Shown here in pieces: positions 32,995 through 48,700 of a DNA stretch of 64,000 bases. Every line of letters begins with the position of its first letter. Positions within the stretch are counted from its first letter, which is position 1. Position numbers and translations under genes: made by a program. Under the pieces are notes generated by a model. It made no database searches. It saw only the letters and a program-made list of their open reading frames with translations, and had not been told where the DNA came from. Source of the stretch: Tubiluchus corallicola (lineage: Eukaryota; Priapulida; Priapulimorpha; Priapulimorphida; Tubiluchidae); assembly GCA_030141605.1 (NCBI GenBank), contig JAQGDQ010000272.1:186001-250000 (forward strand), given 5' to 3'.

Positions 32995-35900
32995 CTAAAA
33001 AACGGGAATCTTGTCACGTGATGTTTGAACGAGATCATCGTCCAAAGTTAAGAGAATCTGCAAAAAGAAATAAAACTGCTCACTATAGCCCTCATAACAC
33101 GTAATAAAAAACAGTAGAATAAGCAGCTGAAGTGTTTCATGATATGTATGTAGAATAACACGGCTGATAACGAATGTAGAAGGCACAGTAAGCTGGAAAA
33201 AGTGAATACTAAATTTTTAGCTTTAGCTTTAAAGCTTTAGCTATTCAGCTTTAAAGACTTGTTTACAAGTGATCTTTTTTTGCAGTGTATCATTCCAAGA
33301 GAACAATGTACAATGAAGGTTGCGAATTATGCCTTGTCTAACGTAATTGATTTCCAACTGAACATATATGTAAAAACTAAGAGCATGGATCAAATACTGG
33401 AGCTATCTATAGACTAAATGATGACAATTTGTTTTCAATGTTAACAATAATAATAATTTACTTCATTGTTTAGTAAACAACTTTGCTCAATAAATACTGG
33501 CTGAGTAAGAAAAGTGGGAAAAGCAGGTGTCGTCTTCCAATTGCTGGTCACTAAAACATGTACTAGCACAGCTAACTAACTGTCCGGTGTTTCATGGTTT
33601 TATGGGTTGAAAAATGGACCTTTAAACAAAACCGATGCACTCCTGCAATGAGCCATTATTACTCGTGTAATTCACAGGGTAAAGGCTAGAGTCACTAACT
33701 CGTACTAAATGCACTCGAGTAGATGTTTCTTAGAACTCAGACTCGTAGTCAAGAAATAAGGGTCTTACTAAGAAGCCATAGAACAATGACACTACTGAAG
33801 GCATCTTGTGCATAAAGCTGAATAGTGGTTTACACTGCATGATTAAACTTAGTATATGATGGAATAAAACTTATGAAATGATGTCTCAGTTTGTGATGGA
33901 TTTGAAATCGGGCTTCAAGATCCCTGGACTTTTTCACCCTCAGTTTGTAATTTTTGCACCTGGAAAATTATTGCATCAGAACTTCCTTGCAATATTCACA
34001 ATCTATGTTTTTCAGTATTTGCCAAATGATGCACGTGCTGCTATGATAGCTGGGCAACCTTATACAAAGATAATTTATCACAAATTAATAACAACCACAG
34101 TGATACGTACCATGAATGAGAAGAACATGCTTATGGAGGACAAAAAGTGCCACACATCGTGGTCATCATAAAAATTTAGCAGTATGCATTCCCTGTTTCC
34201 TTCTCTTGATTTAGCAGGGCTCACCTAAAAAGTAAAAATAACAAATGTACAATAGATAAAAAGTACACAATTGTTTTCATGTATGTATTCTAGTACTTTT
34301 TCCACAAAACGTGTGAATTTCCATGTAAATTTCCATCAAACAAATTCGTTCCTAAGGACATTTTTTTACAAAAAAGTAAATAAAATCATCTGAACTTTAT
34401 CCAATTTTTCCTTGGCAACTGGCAGAATCGAAAAACAGCGTGAATAGGGACACAAAGGGGTGAATAGGGACACAACGTAAGAAAAAGAATAATTGTCCCA
34501 AGTCACCCCATTTTACGGTAATTCTTCTGCATGGTCAGCACCTCAAGCAAACCATAGAAAGCAGAAGTTACGTGATATGCTTAGCAGTACTTTGTTGCCC
34601 AAAATAATAATACCTTCCTGATGCCAGCATTTCCATTTCTGACATCAAATCTTTGCCTAATTTTCTATAACTGTACCATAGGTTCATTCCCGTTCTCAAT
34701 TCCAAATTCTACCTTCTACGTTCATGATACACATTTTATTAATTTCTCTTTTAACTTCGCAATGTCTTGACTTAAGAAGAGGAATAAAATGCATTTCACT
34801 GAAAAATTGTTGATGTACTGCCTTTAGAGCAAAATTCCAGAAATTAAGATTTTAAATAACTATAGCTTCATTCATTGTTATATCACGTAATTGTTATCAT
34901 TGTTATATCCACATCATTACTCATATTATATCACATATTTTTCTCATTGTTATAGCACATATCGTTATCATTGTTAGGTCACATATCGTTATCATTGTTA
35001 GGTCACATATCGTTGTCATTGTTAGGTTACATATCGTTATCACTGTTATCACATATCGTTATCATTGTCACATCCACATCGTTACTATTATTATATCACA
35101 TATCATTTTCATTTTTATATCATATATCGTTATCATTGTTAAGTCACATATCGTCATCATTGTTAGGTTACATAGCGTTATCACTGTTATCACATATCGT
35201 TATCATTGTTAAAATACATCATTATAATTGTTATATCACATATTGTTATTGTTGTTATCACATATCGTTATCGTTGTTATCACATATCGTTATCATTGTT
35301 AGGTCACATATCGCTATCATTGTTATCATACAGCATTATTATTGTTATCACATATCGTTATCATTGTTATATCACATATCGCTATTATTGTTATATCACA
35401 TATCGTTATTATTGTTATCACTTATCGTTGTCATTATCACATATCGTTATCTCTCTTTTCTCCCTTCTCTCTCTTCTTTTCACTGTCACTACTAGCGCTT
35501 TCATCCTCCTCTTTTTTTAATAACTAATCTCTGTTTCACTGTCAGTCTCTCTTACAAGCTTAGGCTTTGGGGCCTCTGCATGATTATTATTATGACTAAT
35601 GGGATAAGCTGCAGTATTCTTTTCTCCATCCAATATTCTATTGTTTATTATTGATGTTTGTCTGGTTATTGTTGACATAACATTGTAAAACTATTTTGTT
35701 GTTGTATTTTACAATATTTCACTGTAAGTTTTGAATTACCTTGTTAGTAAATACACTCATATCTCGGTTTGCCAGACAAAAGTGGGGAGACGTCAGTCCG
35801 ACTTTGTCGATTATCTGTATTTTCCGATACTAAGCTAATACTGTAGGCGCCATGTTTACATGGGTAATGTAAACTCTATTGCCTAATTATCTTAAAAACG

Positions 35901-38900
35901 TCTAGTACAGACCGCTGTTATGCAAAAGTATAGAAAAACTGTCAGCAATTAATTTACAGAACTCCACATTATTGACTCTAAACCACTTACACATGCTGAT
36001 TAAACCACTAAACATAGCTGCTAACATGCAAGCTACACACGTCTCATCACATGCTGTTTGGATGTAAACAAAGTGACGGCCCGCCAACTAGTGGACAACT
36101 TGCGAAACAACCCGTGTCCGTAGTATGTGGGACTTTTTAACGGTCCAGATTTTGTCCGATTTTTCCAATATCCATAAAAGTGATGTCTGGCAAACCGAGA
36201 TATGAGTGTATGTTATCTGTTGATGAAATGAATAAATTAAAAAATAAAATAAAAAAATAGTAATATAATACTAGCTGACATACTTCCCAAGTAGTTAGCC
36301 TCTGTAAGAAGAAGTAAAGAGATGAGCCCCAACACAAAGTTGCCAGGCAAATGTAAATGAGTGGCATCAGTAAGATTTTCTCTTTTGATCGACACTGAAA
36401 TAAGAGAAGAACAAAAGTTAAAAACGAATAAAGCAACACGAGTCAATTGCATTGGTGACAGATAATCAGATTCACGCATAATAGGGTTGAGCATTCACTA
36501 CAAGAAAGCGAGTTTGAATCGAATCAAATTTGTGACTTTCGAACTGGAATTAAATCTAATTTCGGCATTTTGAAATCCGAGTCAGATTCGACATCAGTTT
36601 AAAAGATTTTCGCATGTCTAATAAAAAGTGGTCTAAGATCATCATGCATATTACTTGATTTTATTTTGTAGTAAAGACACTAATAATTTGTTTCAAAATT
36701 GTGCACAGATATCCAAGCTAAATTACGCTGATTGCATGATGTTTCAAACGTCTTAATGATGCAGAACACATGCAGTTGAAGTGCTGAATTAGCCAAATCT
36801 ATAATTTCAAATTCGAATCCAATTCAAACTGAAAAAAACTCTTTCGAATTCGAACCATCCACTTGAAAGTTCGAGGCTCGCCCCTAATGGACAACAATAA
36901 AAAATATATTTCAATCTCAACCTTTTTGCAAAAGATAAAAACATAAATACTTTTCAATTGTTCGTTTGACTGCAGTAGTAAAATAAGTTCTGGAAAATCT
37001 GGAAAATGCAGAGAACAATGCAGCGTTGATGTTCAACAATGCTGCAACTACGTGCAACTTTCTGCATGCAACAATCAGAACTAACCCGTACCTTCATGAT
37101 TATGTAGAAAAGTACATAAGCAAGTAAGTTGACTATCATTATGGACAGGAGGTACGACGCAAAATCTTTGGGACGTGTTACGAGTCCATAAACTGCACTG
37201 AAATATGACAAATAAAAAGGTCATGTTATTCAACTTTATGTTTTTTTGCTTTATGAGGCAATACAAACATTATTACATGCAAAGATAAATCATTCAGTTC
37301 TGCTGCTCACAAATTGTGAAACTCATTGTCCCTGCAATTACGCCTGATCAAGTCGCTTGATAATTTCAAAAAAGTCTGAAAACTTACTATTTTAATGAAA
37401 CCTCATGTAGCTTGAACTAAACTTACATTTTTTTACGATTGTGTATGTTTATGGCATTACTTTTATTATTTTACTAAATTTTTCGTGTTATTATTTTTCC
37501 TTTTTTTTGTAATATTCAATGTACTTTTAATCAATGGTTTTATATGTCATATGAATTAATTTTCTAGTAATTCTGATGATCTTTTATTTCTAAGATGCAT
37601 TTGATCATCATATAAATGCATTAAAAATATTTAAGAAATTACTAAATTATTATTATTTTTGGCATTGAATAAATTACAAATTGCTGAATTGACCTCCATA
37701 TCATGTAATAGCATCATGCTCAAAGCCATTGCTAAATAAAATAAGATATACGATACAATAAGTACATTTACAGTTTTCTATACTTACAAAGACCAGTTGA
37801 CTAGACATCCAAACAGCAACAAAATCATCCTATCCTAAAGTATAAACAAAGATGAAGCAAAAGTTCTGATGCACCAGTTTATATGCTCTTACTTCATACT
37901 TTATGTTAGGGTTTAACAATTAATAAATGTTTTGTAATTAAATACTTGTTAAACCCAATAAATTGTTGTTTTAAAGTATACTCAGGCAAGCTTACCATAT
38001 ACATAGGTTTTGAAGGCTGCAAGAATTCGTTCTTTAGCTGCAAGTATATACGGCGTAGAATTCCAAAATCTGTAAAAAGATAAACACATCTGTCAATATA
38101 TAACAAATCAAATAATAAGAGTAATCTATATATACATTCATAGAAAACAAATAACAAATCATTTAATGCATTTTAATGCCATTGTTACTGGAATACTAAT
38201 TAGTAAAATGAGAGAAAAAGTCTAACAAGACTTATAATGTAAGAATTACACCCAAAGCCTTGTGACTGCCAATCTAACATGTTAGCCATTGCACTAACAA
38301 GTCACACATAAACCTGTTACAGTAAAAGCCCAGCCTCACCAACAATTTTTAGCAAAAGTTTAAGGAACACGTATTGAAATGATATTACACTTGCTTTTGT
38401 AATATAATTGAGTAATTATATAAATAATTTAGGGATTTTACTTACACTAATTACTGTATACATGCAATTCAGCGGTCGGGTGGCCATTCACTGATGACGT
38501 CAAGGCAGGAAACTATAATACCTCATTTTACACACAAGAAACCATTGCTAGCCGCTTAATGAGAGTTTCCGGGTTGGGAACTTGGGCTATTTTGAACATG
38601 TATAACGTACAAAAAGTTGTACAACACAAAAACAAATTTCTGTGTTATCAACAGTTCAACATGCGACAGCTCGTCAGACAAGTCAGTACAATAGCTACAG
38701 TATCATTGACTACGTAAATACTGGCACAGACATCAGATAATGCTTTTTGGACAATCCTGCCGTGACGTCATTCACAATACGCAGCCAAAGTTTGGCGAGT
38801 GTAGATACAGTACCGCAAATATTCAAACTGATGAGGTCTAATGTGTTTTATTAATTAATTCACGTAGTTATGCGCATAAAAACTGGGGTATTTGATTTAA

Positions 38901-41900
38901 TTATTTCTTTTCTGCTTAACTTGTAGGTTTTCATAATTATAAAAGAAAGACTGGACAATTACTTTAGTAATTAGCTTACCTAACTTCCATCTTCCCATGT
39001 AGTAAATTTGTGCAGTAAGTGCTAAAGTCGCTACGAAATGGACAATGAAAAACAAGATCCAGAACCAGATGGTTCCATAGACCTGAAATGCAGGGAAAAC
39101 ATTAGAAACTAAACAAATATGCATTTTAGTAAATTAAAGAATTTCATTTTTCACTTTTAACAGCTTGTGTGTACGTCACCTGTAAACTGTAAACAAATTT
39201 GAAAATCAAAAAATGAGTCAAAAGTGGAATTCAAAATAGAAAAATTGTTACAAACACATTTATATATGTTTGTTGTTTCTCAAATTCTGTTTACATATTA
39301 TGATGTTCTAAATTTACTGAGTTACAAATTTCAATAAAACAAATTATTTCGTAAAAAGGTGTGTAACAGGCAAAGTAAACAAACATCACATGAACTTGCA
39401 TTTTCCAAGCGACAAGCTGGGAAGTTGAGAGCAGAATAGGGCAAAGGGACAGTTGAGCATTGTCACGTGTTTAACGACTGAAGTTAAGCATTGCTGAGTC
39501 TAGCATCAATAAATGGATGTGTGACCACCAGAAAAGCTGCATTTAGGTGGTTTAGTAATACTAAACTTGCGCATCACTTGGCTAAGTCCGAATGTACCTA
39601 TCTTAACATTCCTAAGACATCTTAACCATTCCAGTGACTTATCTTAGAAGATTATCCTTGATAACCAGACAAGTTCCAGCCCTGCCACACCATGTACAGT
39701 AAGTAAGTCCTGCCGTTGAGCACTGGATCCCAGCTTGCTAATGGATGTAGTTGTCGACTTACAACCAATGCAACATTACGACACGACCACAATTTGATTA
39801 GTTAAATATACAAAACTAATTGTAAACCATATTTCTTTCTTCTTTTTAAGTTGCTATCTTATATCGCTGTGTTGCGACAAATTCATCCGTAAGCACCATC
39901 GTGCTTAGTGTGCGTAAAACATACAACATCTTATGTGTAGGGCCACATCATTGAAATATACCGTCTGACTTGCATCTAAATCGTTTTACAGCCAATTTGC
40001 CGGAACCAGCCTGTACTGCCAAATTGTTAAAGAAATACCACTAAACCTACTGTATAGAAACATCTTTAACTGTTACTTATGCTTCATTATGAAATACAAT
40101 TCATAAGAATTTCTGTTGATATTTACTAAACCACACAATCACTTTTCACTGAAACATGAAACCATAGCAATACTTTACGACAGCATATCGACCAGCACGT
40201 GAGAAGCAAGAGTAACATACTAATATCTACAAATACATCTTACCACGCCGAGCACAGCCAGAAAGATGATAACGGCAAAAGCGGCAAACGCAGCATAAGC
40301 ATTGGCGTTGATGTCTGGATGACGATTCTGATAAATTTTCAACATGCACAGTCCTGCTATTATGTACATGAATGAAGTATCTACAAAATAATGCAAATAA
40401 CTAAATTAACCATTGAGATTAACAGATTATAGATATATTGAAGACTTGGACAATCATTTCAATAATGCACACGCACAGACAACATCATGTCAATGCATGT
40501 TTATTTAGTTTGCATTAAATTAAATTTTTAGAAAACTAATCAAGTTTCTAACTTTTTCACAGTATACTCATATCTCGATTTGCCGGATCTCACTTTTATG
40601 GATACCGGAAAAATTCAACAAAATCTGGAGCGTTTAAAGTCCCGCACACTACGGACACAGTCCGTTGTTTCGCGAGCTGACTACTAGTTCATGGGCTGTC
40701 ACTTTGTTTACATCATTACATCAGTGTAACCAAGCAGCGCATAATGACACGTGTGTAATTTGTACATCAGGAGCGACCCGTACTAGACATTTTTGAGACA
40801 ATTAGGTGATTGATTCTACATTACCGTGAGTCTAATACACGGCGCATACTGTATAAGCTTAGTATCAGTAAATATGGACAATCGTCAAATACTCTGCTTT
40901 TCTCCAGCAAACCAAGATATGAGTGTATTATGAATGAATTTATGCTATGCATGCCAAACTAGTAAAGACACGACATCATAGGATTACCACAAAACATTGG
41001 CATGCGAAATCTCAAGGATAATTAGTGACAGTTAATTCATTTAGCACAGTAGTCATAATCAAATCAAAAATGTTATTTTTACAAGACTGTTATCTACCTT
41101 CATATTTGCAAAAAATGCAAAAAAACGACTGAAACTTGGCCTGTCATTATATAACCCCAACAGACATTGAAGTTTCTTTAACACAGTATTATGATTATAC
41201 AAAGAATTCATAGTTTTTATTACACAAAAGAGACTTACAAATTAAATAACTTACTCTTTTCTGGTGAATTTTGAACGCGTGTATTGCTGTAAAGATCGCC
41301 ATTTTTCGTTCTTTGGCGCGAGTGAGTGAGAATGACGTACGAAGTACAGAAAGCGTCTTTGGTTACCGGTCTTTGGTGACCTCGTGACTGTAACCATAAT
41401 GTTAGTCATCTCGCGCAACGAAAAATGGCGGTTCATGAAACTGAATACCGCTAACAAGAAATTGATAAAAAATCAAAATAAACAAGCTTTACAGTAAGTT
41501 TATAATAAAATAAACTGAACATTTGAAATGGGAGTAGAATTTTTAGTTGAAAAAGCTTAATTTAAGGGTGTTGTTTTGTTTTGCTGGAAATTTTTTTGGC
41601 TACCTCATATGTACTGAACAGGGATACTTAGGGAATGACGATAAATGGAGGAAACGTGTGTGCACTTACCAAATTGAAAATTAGAATAACTTGGACACAC
41701 ATGATAGCAGCCACTGAGCAGCCCCTCCATTATCAGCGCAACACCCATTGCATAGAACAGGCCAAAATGTTTGGGGATGCCAAGATACAGCTCAGCATGA
41801 TCTTTTCTCTCCACAGCTTTCTGATGAATCAGGTCTCTAGAAAAATCAAGTACATTCATATCTCGGTTTGCCAGACCTTGCTTTTCCGGATATCGGAAAA

Positions 41901-42639
41901 TTCATACAAAATATGGTCCCACATACTACAGATTTATCGCGAGCTGGCCGCTAGTTGGCGGGCCATCACTTCCAAGCAGAGAGCAACGACATGTGTGTAG
42001 TTTGTATGTCAGCATGTTTAGTGGTTTAATCAGCATGTGTAAGTGGTTTAGAGTAAATTATACGGAGTTATTTAATTGCTGACAGTTTTTATATACTTTT
42101 GCGTGAATACTAGATATTTTTAAGACAATTAGACGATTTATGCCACGTTACCGTGAGTCTAATACACGGCGCCTACTGTATTAGCTTAGCAACGGTAAAT
42201 ACGGACAATAAACAAATTCGGGCCGACGTCTCCCCGCTTTTGTCCGGCAAACCGAGACATGAGTGTAGTTGGAGAAATGTGTATTGAAGAAAATAAAGAG
42301 TAATATCCCTGCAGGGACAAACATGTGGTAATGCTCAGAGAAAACTATCGATATTGAAACTACTTCTGTTCAACTTTTCGGGTAAATGTTAACCGGACAT
42401 CACAAAATGCAAATTTGTTATAAGGTGAAGCATTTCGAAGTAACGCACCGAGCTGTAAGTCTAAGCAAAATAAACTGTCTGTAAAATGTCATAAGTTACT
42501 CTATGTCACAAGTAGATTCCTTTTAAATTGCAACTGCCTAATTATCTTCATTGTGATTGGTTGTACAGTTTTTATCTCTTTTAACTCTATTGTGTAAAAA
42601 GCAATGAGATCTTCAGATTGAGTGCATTCTTAAGAATAA

Positions 42640-42688
<49 letters not shown>

Positions 42689-42714
42689 TATTATTATTAT
42701 TATTATTATTCTTA

Positions 42715-42747
<33 letters not shown>

Positions 42748-45700
42748 GAATTATCATTATTATTATTATTATTATTATTAAAACATCACCTGAACAAAAC
42801 TGTTGGCATTTACAAGAAAACGAAAATTTCTTTGACTGAGAAAGTGCTCGTGGCCTACGGGCGGTGCAATAACTTCAACACCAATTTATATCCAAAAACA
42901 ATTTTTCTGACTGTATCTAAAATAGGCACTATTACCTGAAGGGAGCCATGGGTTGTGGTTGAAATGACAGTGAATCAGAATAAAAATAAAATAAAACTTT
43001 ACTGTGCATGTCTTACGTCTCATAAGCAAGTTGTCTCACCTTCTGTAAACTAGTGCCAGGAATAAAAGTCCCAGCATGATGTAACCCAGATTGCTGAATA
43101 CATTATTGAACGCACTGAGCACACCGAGTGGTCGAGCACATAGGAAATTGTAATAACAGATGTCTTCGTTACCGGTAACATGAAGAACCTGGAAAATGTG
43201 AAATAAAACGAAATAAGAAAACCAAGAAATATTTGGCAACATTTAATACTTATAGTTGAAACACCAAAACTTTATTAAAACTTTAATTTACATAGCTAAA
43301 AATTATGTCAAAGCTACTGCTGTCATCATCAGCGGTAAATTTTTACAAACATACAACCAGTTTATATAGGCTGAGCCTACAGTATAGACCATTATGCATT
43401 AATTATGTGTTTAACAGAAGCTAAATATATAATGAATAAGCAGACCAGTAGATAAGAAACTTATACAGTAAATTAAGCACTAATTATATATTTGCAAAAA
43501 GCCAAATAGGTAATGATTAAGCAGACCCGTAAAAAACAAACTGATACAGTAACAAATAGCTAAGTTATATTTGTACATTTAATACTTGTTATATTTGCCA
43601 GTTTACAAAAGTACATGTACCCCAGACATGGACCTGATAATTTCGATATCTTGTTAATAACAACTTGTTTTTAGATGACATATTGATATATCAGACTATT
43701 TTCCCAATTCATTCAACAATGTGACATGATAATTTTTTATTGATTATTTGATCAGCTTAGATAAATAAGAATGATAACAATAGATAATCTATAAAACTCT
43801 TCCGAGACCAACTAAGAATATGGCAATACTGCAACAAGCCTCTTTGTTTAAAGAAAAAGCATGTAATGACTCTCGAATTGATATCACGCATTCACTGTAC
43901 ACAATTTGATGAAAATCGTGTTCCACCTACTGTGTTTTGTAGTTAACCATTAACCCGTTCACTAAATAATATATTCTAGGGCAGTTATCCTCGAACAACC
44001 AGAAACAAGTTAACTTCACAAGCACTTTATTACTAAAAATTTTAGCTACCCAACCTGGCAGTAGTGAAATGAAAAAATAAAATACTAGTACTGGCAATAT
44101 TAAAAGAAATCCTAAAAAATGTTTAGGCCGCAAAAACATATTTAAAGTCCCCACTAACTGCGCCAATTGATACTTTTACTGTCTAGAGTGATTCCAAACA
44201 AGCATAACAGGAATGCTGGATGACAGGCAGTGACCTGTTCGAGGATTTCGTTCTTTGCTGTCATCCATGGCACACAGTGGTAGACAAACAGTTGTACTAA
44301 ACATGGCTATATAATTTTCTGCTTACTCTTACTAATATATAAATATGCATATATTTGTATCTAACAAATAATAATAAATAAGTAAATAAAATTTTTGCAG
44401 TCAGCAACTGTAGAAACTTTTAGTTGACAGCACAAGAAGGACTGAATTTGTAGAAAGCTTGTAGTATATTAAACTGAAGTTAATGTGTACTGCTGTAGAC
44501 TGCAGTTCTGGCGGTTGAAACAAAGAATATGAAATTGTGCTTAACTGTGAAAGACTTTATTTCTGTTTACATATTGCACTATTATTTACAGCAAAGAAGA
44601 CACATGGTGACCATTCAACAGCAATGTTCAAGAAGAAAAACCCCAGTTGGCCTTGGCAGAGCTACCAAAGTCACATGCACTCAACGAGCTTACCTGATTG
44701 GCTAGTAAAACACACTAGCAATCAACACTATCACATAAGGGAAGCCCAACAGGTAAAGGTGACTGAGCAGCGCAGATCAAGGTCACAATCTGGATTAAAC
44801 TTGACTCATTTCAATAATAAGTAATTTTAAATATAGATGGCAGCACATATCAAATTATTATTGTAGTATAAATTAAGAATCACAACTGAAATGTGTGACA
44901 GCAACTAAGCATGTACTAACGGCAACCCTTCCATAAAAACATAATGTAATTTAACAATGGAAATTCAAGCCTTTTAGCAAATTGAACTAAAATCTTGAAA
45001 AGCTTCAAAATTTTACCTGTTGATATGTGACAACCAACTGGACTACAGGAAGTGAATAAAACACGGCAACAGTGATCAGGTTCCAATGATACAGCTTGTA
45101 CTTCCTTGTTAGAGCTCTTCTGTCTTTTCTTGACAAGTCAGCTACGTACAACATTGTCTAAAATACATTTATAACTGATTAACACGATTACAAAATACAT
45201 CAATTGCATAAATTATAAATTAAGCATACAAAGGCTAAGAAAACCTCATACACGCACATGTGAAAAGCTGCAGAGTGGTTAAAGAAAACCAGACAAATCT
45301 TAAACTATAGCTCAAAACAATCTACGCTATAAAATATCGAAAGAGAACGTACTGTTCTTTTTTCGAAAATGACTTCGGTGAAAGAATTATTACTAGAAAA
45401 ATGTAATTTCGTGTTCGCGTGACTAATTCTATGCTGTTACATCAGGGTTCCCACAGAATTTTAAAATAAATTTCCCTGACTTTTCGCTGACCAAATATTG
45501 ACTTTCCACGACCACGATAAGCAGAAATTGCATTACCAGTATACAAAAGTGTATGAACATTCAAAAATATACTGATATGTAATGTGTCGTCCAATCATTA
45601 TTTCTGGAACAGAAATCGAAACTGGGAGCCTGCCATAGCAAAATTTTATTTGAGCACGAATCCTGAGAAATATGTTTGGAAGAATATCAGTACGCAGTGA

Positions 45701-48700
45701 TTATTTTTGCAACCCTTTCCAATTTCCCTGACTTTTTGCCCCATTTTCATCATTTTTCCTGACTTTTGATCAAATTATCTTTTTTCCTGACTTTTCCATG
45801 ACTTTCCAGGATGGTCTGTATTTTCAAGGGTTTTCCCTGACCATGGGAAACCTGTTACATGCATTTCGCCATTTGCTAGTTAGATGGGCACTAGCACCTG
45901 CATTTCGGAAACACGTTGCACAAAACAAGTACTGTACTTCTCAGTTTAGAGGCGTTCAGTTGTGACATAGTGCACACGTTTGAGAGCTTGTGCATGAGCA
46001 CAGTTAAAAATTTGAAATTTATAAGTTGCCGAGTTTTTGTATATCACAGTGAATGTTGTATTGCTATACTTCAATATCTGCTTTCATAAACACGCACAAC
46101 GTCCTCAATGAATGTTATGCTGTTGAAAATTATGTTCGTTTGTGACATCATCACTAACTGGGCTTTAACCTATTATTTAATTATCAGAAACGCTTTGGCA
46201 TTATTATACGTGTTAAAACGTATACTTTTTACCATACTTCAAAATAGGGTAAGATATGAAAAATCAACCTATTTTCCTTTTAAACAAAGGTTTGACTGAC
46301 AGTTTGCGTTTTTTGTTGTATCGATTTGGTGCTTCTTCAATGAGTGTCATCACAAAAAAAACAATCTTTAGTGATCTTTCCCGCTCTTTGCTCTCTTCCT
46401 TCACTTAAAGAAAGTTAAGTTCACAACACCACATCACACCCACATCAACTTGTAAATCCTTTAGCACTGTGAGTGCGAGATGTATGTAGGCATACGCACA
46501 AAACGTGCAATCTGTCAGCTAGGTGGCGAGCTTAAACATTACAACACTTTTTATAAAACGTAATAATTTTTCACATTAAGGTTCATTATGCGATATGACA
46601 ATTTCACTTTTGGGAATCAAATCAGAGCCAGTCCTTCTGCATTCAAATCGCTTCCTATCTACAATTCTTTGACTTGCACTTTCATGTAAAGTCCAAAAAG
46701 ATCGAATATGATTTACAATGGCCACTCGATCACAAATAAAGGACCAGCAAAGTTGAAACTTAAGATAAAGAACAGACCGGGGTGTATAACAAAAGATTCA
46801 ATGCTGAGTAGTCAGTCCATCTAAATTAGAATATTTTACCTTTGTTCTAAACACATCCTTGTCGGTGTCGGCATCGGGTAGCATATCAATTTCCCCATCG
46901 TCAATGCTGCTGTCTGACTCCTCTCCAGGAGGTGATGACGTCACATGATGACTAGTTAGCGGACGGTCACTGGAATCCTGGGATTGCAAGAAATGATTAT
47001 AAATACGTGAAAATATGTGTAAAAAACATGCACTGCACTGCATTAAAAGCTTGCTTCTGAAAAGGAAGTTCAGTCGTTGCAGTTCATGGGACGGTTCCGG
47101 AATATTATAATACAAGATGGCATCAATGAGTAATCATAGCAATTTGAATAATTAGGAAGGAGGAAGAAGGAACTACTATACATGAAGGTTTTTTTAATAC
47201 ATTTTGTCATTTTGCAAGTTTGAATCAAGCTAGACCTTACAGAATTAAATACCACACAGAGAGAGATAGCTAATATGCACATTGAACAATACACCATCAC
47301 ACATTGTTTGCCATGCAAAAGACCATAGAAAGTCTATTACAACGTGGTGCCATTTATTGCCTCATTTTTTGGGCGGACTAGCTATCTCTCTCTGTTCACG
47401 TGGCATTTAAATCAAACGTGGGACCTACACTTTATGCATGTGGACACACCATGTGTGATAGAATAGTTCACTATAAAGAACAATGTAAGGTGAAGCATTG
47501 ACCAAGCAGGTGTGTCTTGGCCTTGCTTGAATGCACGTAATAGCTTCCTCAGTGAAAGAAATATCTGGGATCAGTCTGGTAGATGAGACAGCCCATAACC
47601 GGCTGTTACCCACTCATGTGATGATTAACTTCAGTAGTGTTAAACTTTGGTATCTACGATATCATATGATCACTTATCCATGACACCCATTAAATCAATA
47701 GTATAAGCTTTCGACATGAGTTTTCAAGCTTAGTTAAGTTGTGCTGTTTTAAGATAAAACTTCTATTGTTAAATTTTGCTACTAATAATTAATCCGTCTG
47801 CCAGCATTGAAAAATGAGAATCTTCTTATAATATACGAAATTAATTTGCCAATAAGCAAACATAGCACATTTTAAAATGCAATTTTCTGTAGCAAATTTC
47901 CTGAAAATGCCAAAAAATGACTACAAAATGCACAACAGTTTCGTAAATTGAAAACTAACAATGCCTTATTCAGGAATTCTTAAAATGACTTTTGATTGTC
48001 ATTTTCTTTACAGCAACTTATGTTCACGAAAAATAAAAAAAGATGAATTTAACAAAATAGGGATATTAAACTAACAGTTTTTAGGGTTAACTGGCTAAAC
48101 CAGTTAATTCAGAAAAGCAGGGCAAAAACAAACCAAAACAAGGTCTGTATTATTATTTAAATTTCAAACAAGGTTCCTAAACTGTTTTATCCATCTTCTT
48201 GTTTATTTATTTGACAATAACAAATCACATCTTCTCTTACTTGAGGCGGTTCAGTTCCATAATTAGTCTGAGGAGTTGACGAGCTGATGATTGGAGATTG
48301 AAGATTTCCGCCGGGGATTTCACCGCGCCGTCTTTTTCTGGAAAATATAATTTTGATAAAAATAGGTGTTTTTACGAAAATTTTAATCGGTAGTTCCATT
48401 TTCATTCCTAATCTGTTATTGCCGTACTTAAAAGAAAGTTTTCTAACTTCCGATCAGATCATGTCAAGAATTACAGTCTTTGAGTCAGTACAGTAATGAA
48501 ATTAAAATATACAAATCAACGAGCTAGTATAGGTTAACAAATAAAAATTAAATGCAGTGAAAGTAAAATCTGCATACAATCTATATCTGAATACTCAGAT
48601 GGCCAAGGGTCTTGAGACTGAGGCAACAACTAAGGAAGAATGTACTGTACTTACATGTTATGGAAACCAGAGAAGGCAATTAAGACACACAAGTTGATAA

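Noticed and set aside
34971-35495. 174-codon plus-strand frame rich in Leu/Ser/Ile
   Set aside because: A reading of the 21-22-bp tandem repeat in the SIDT intron.
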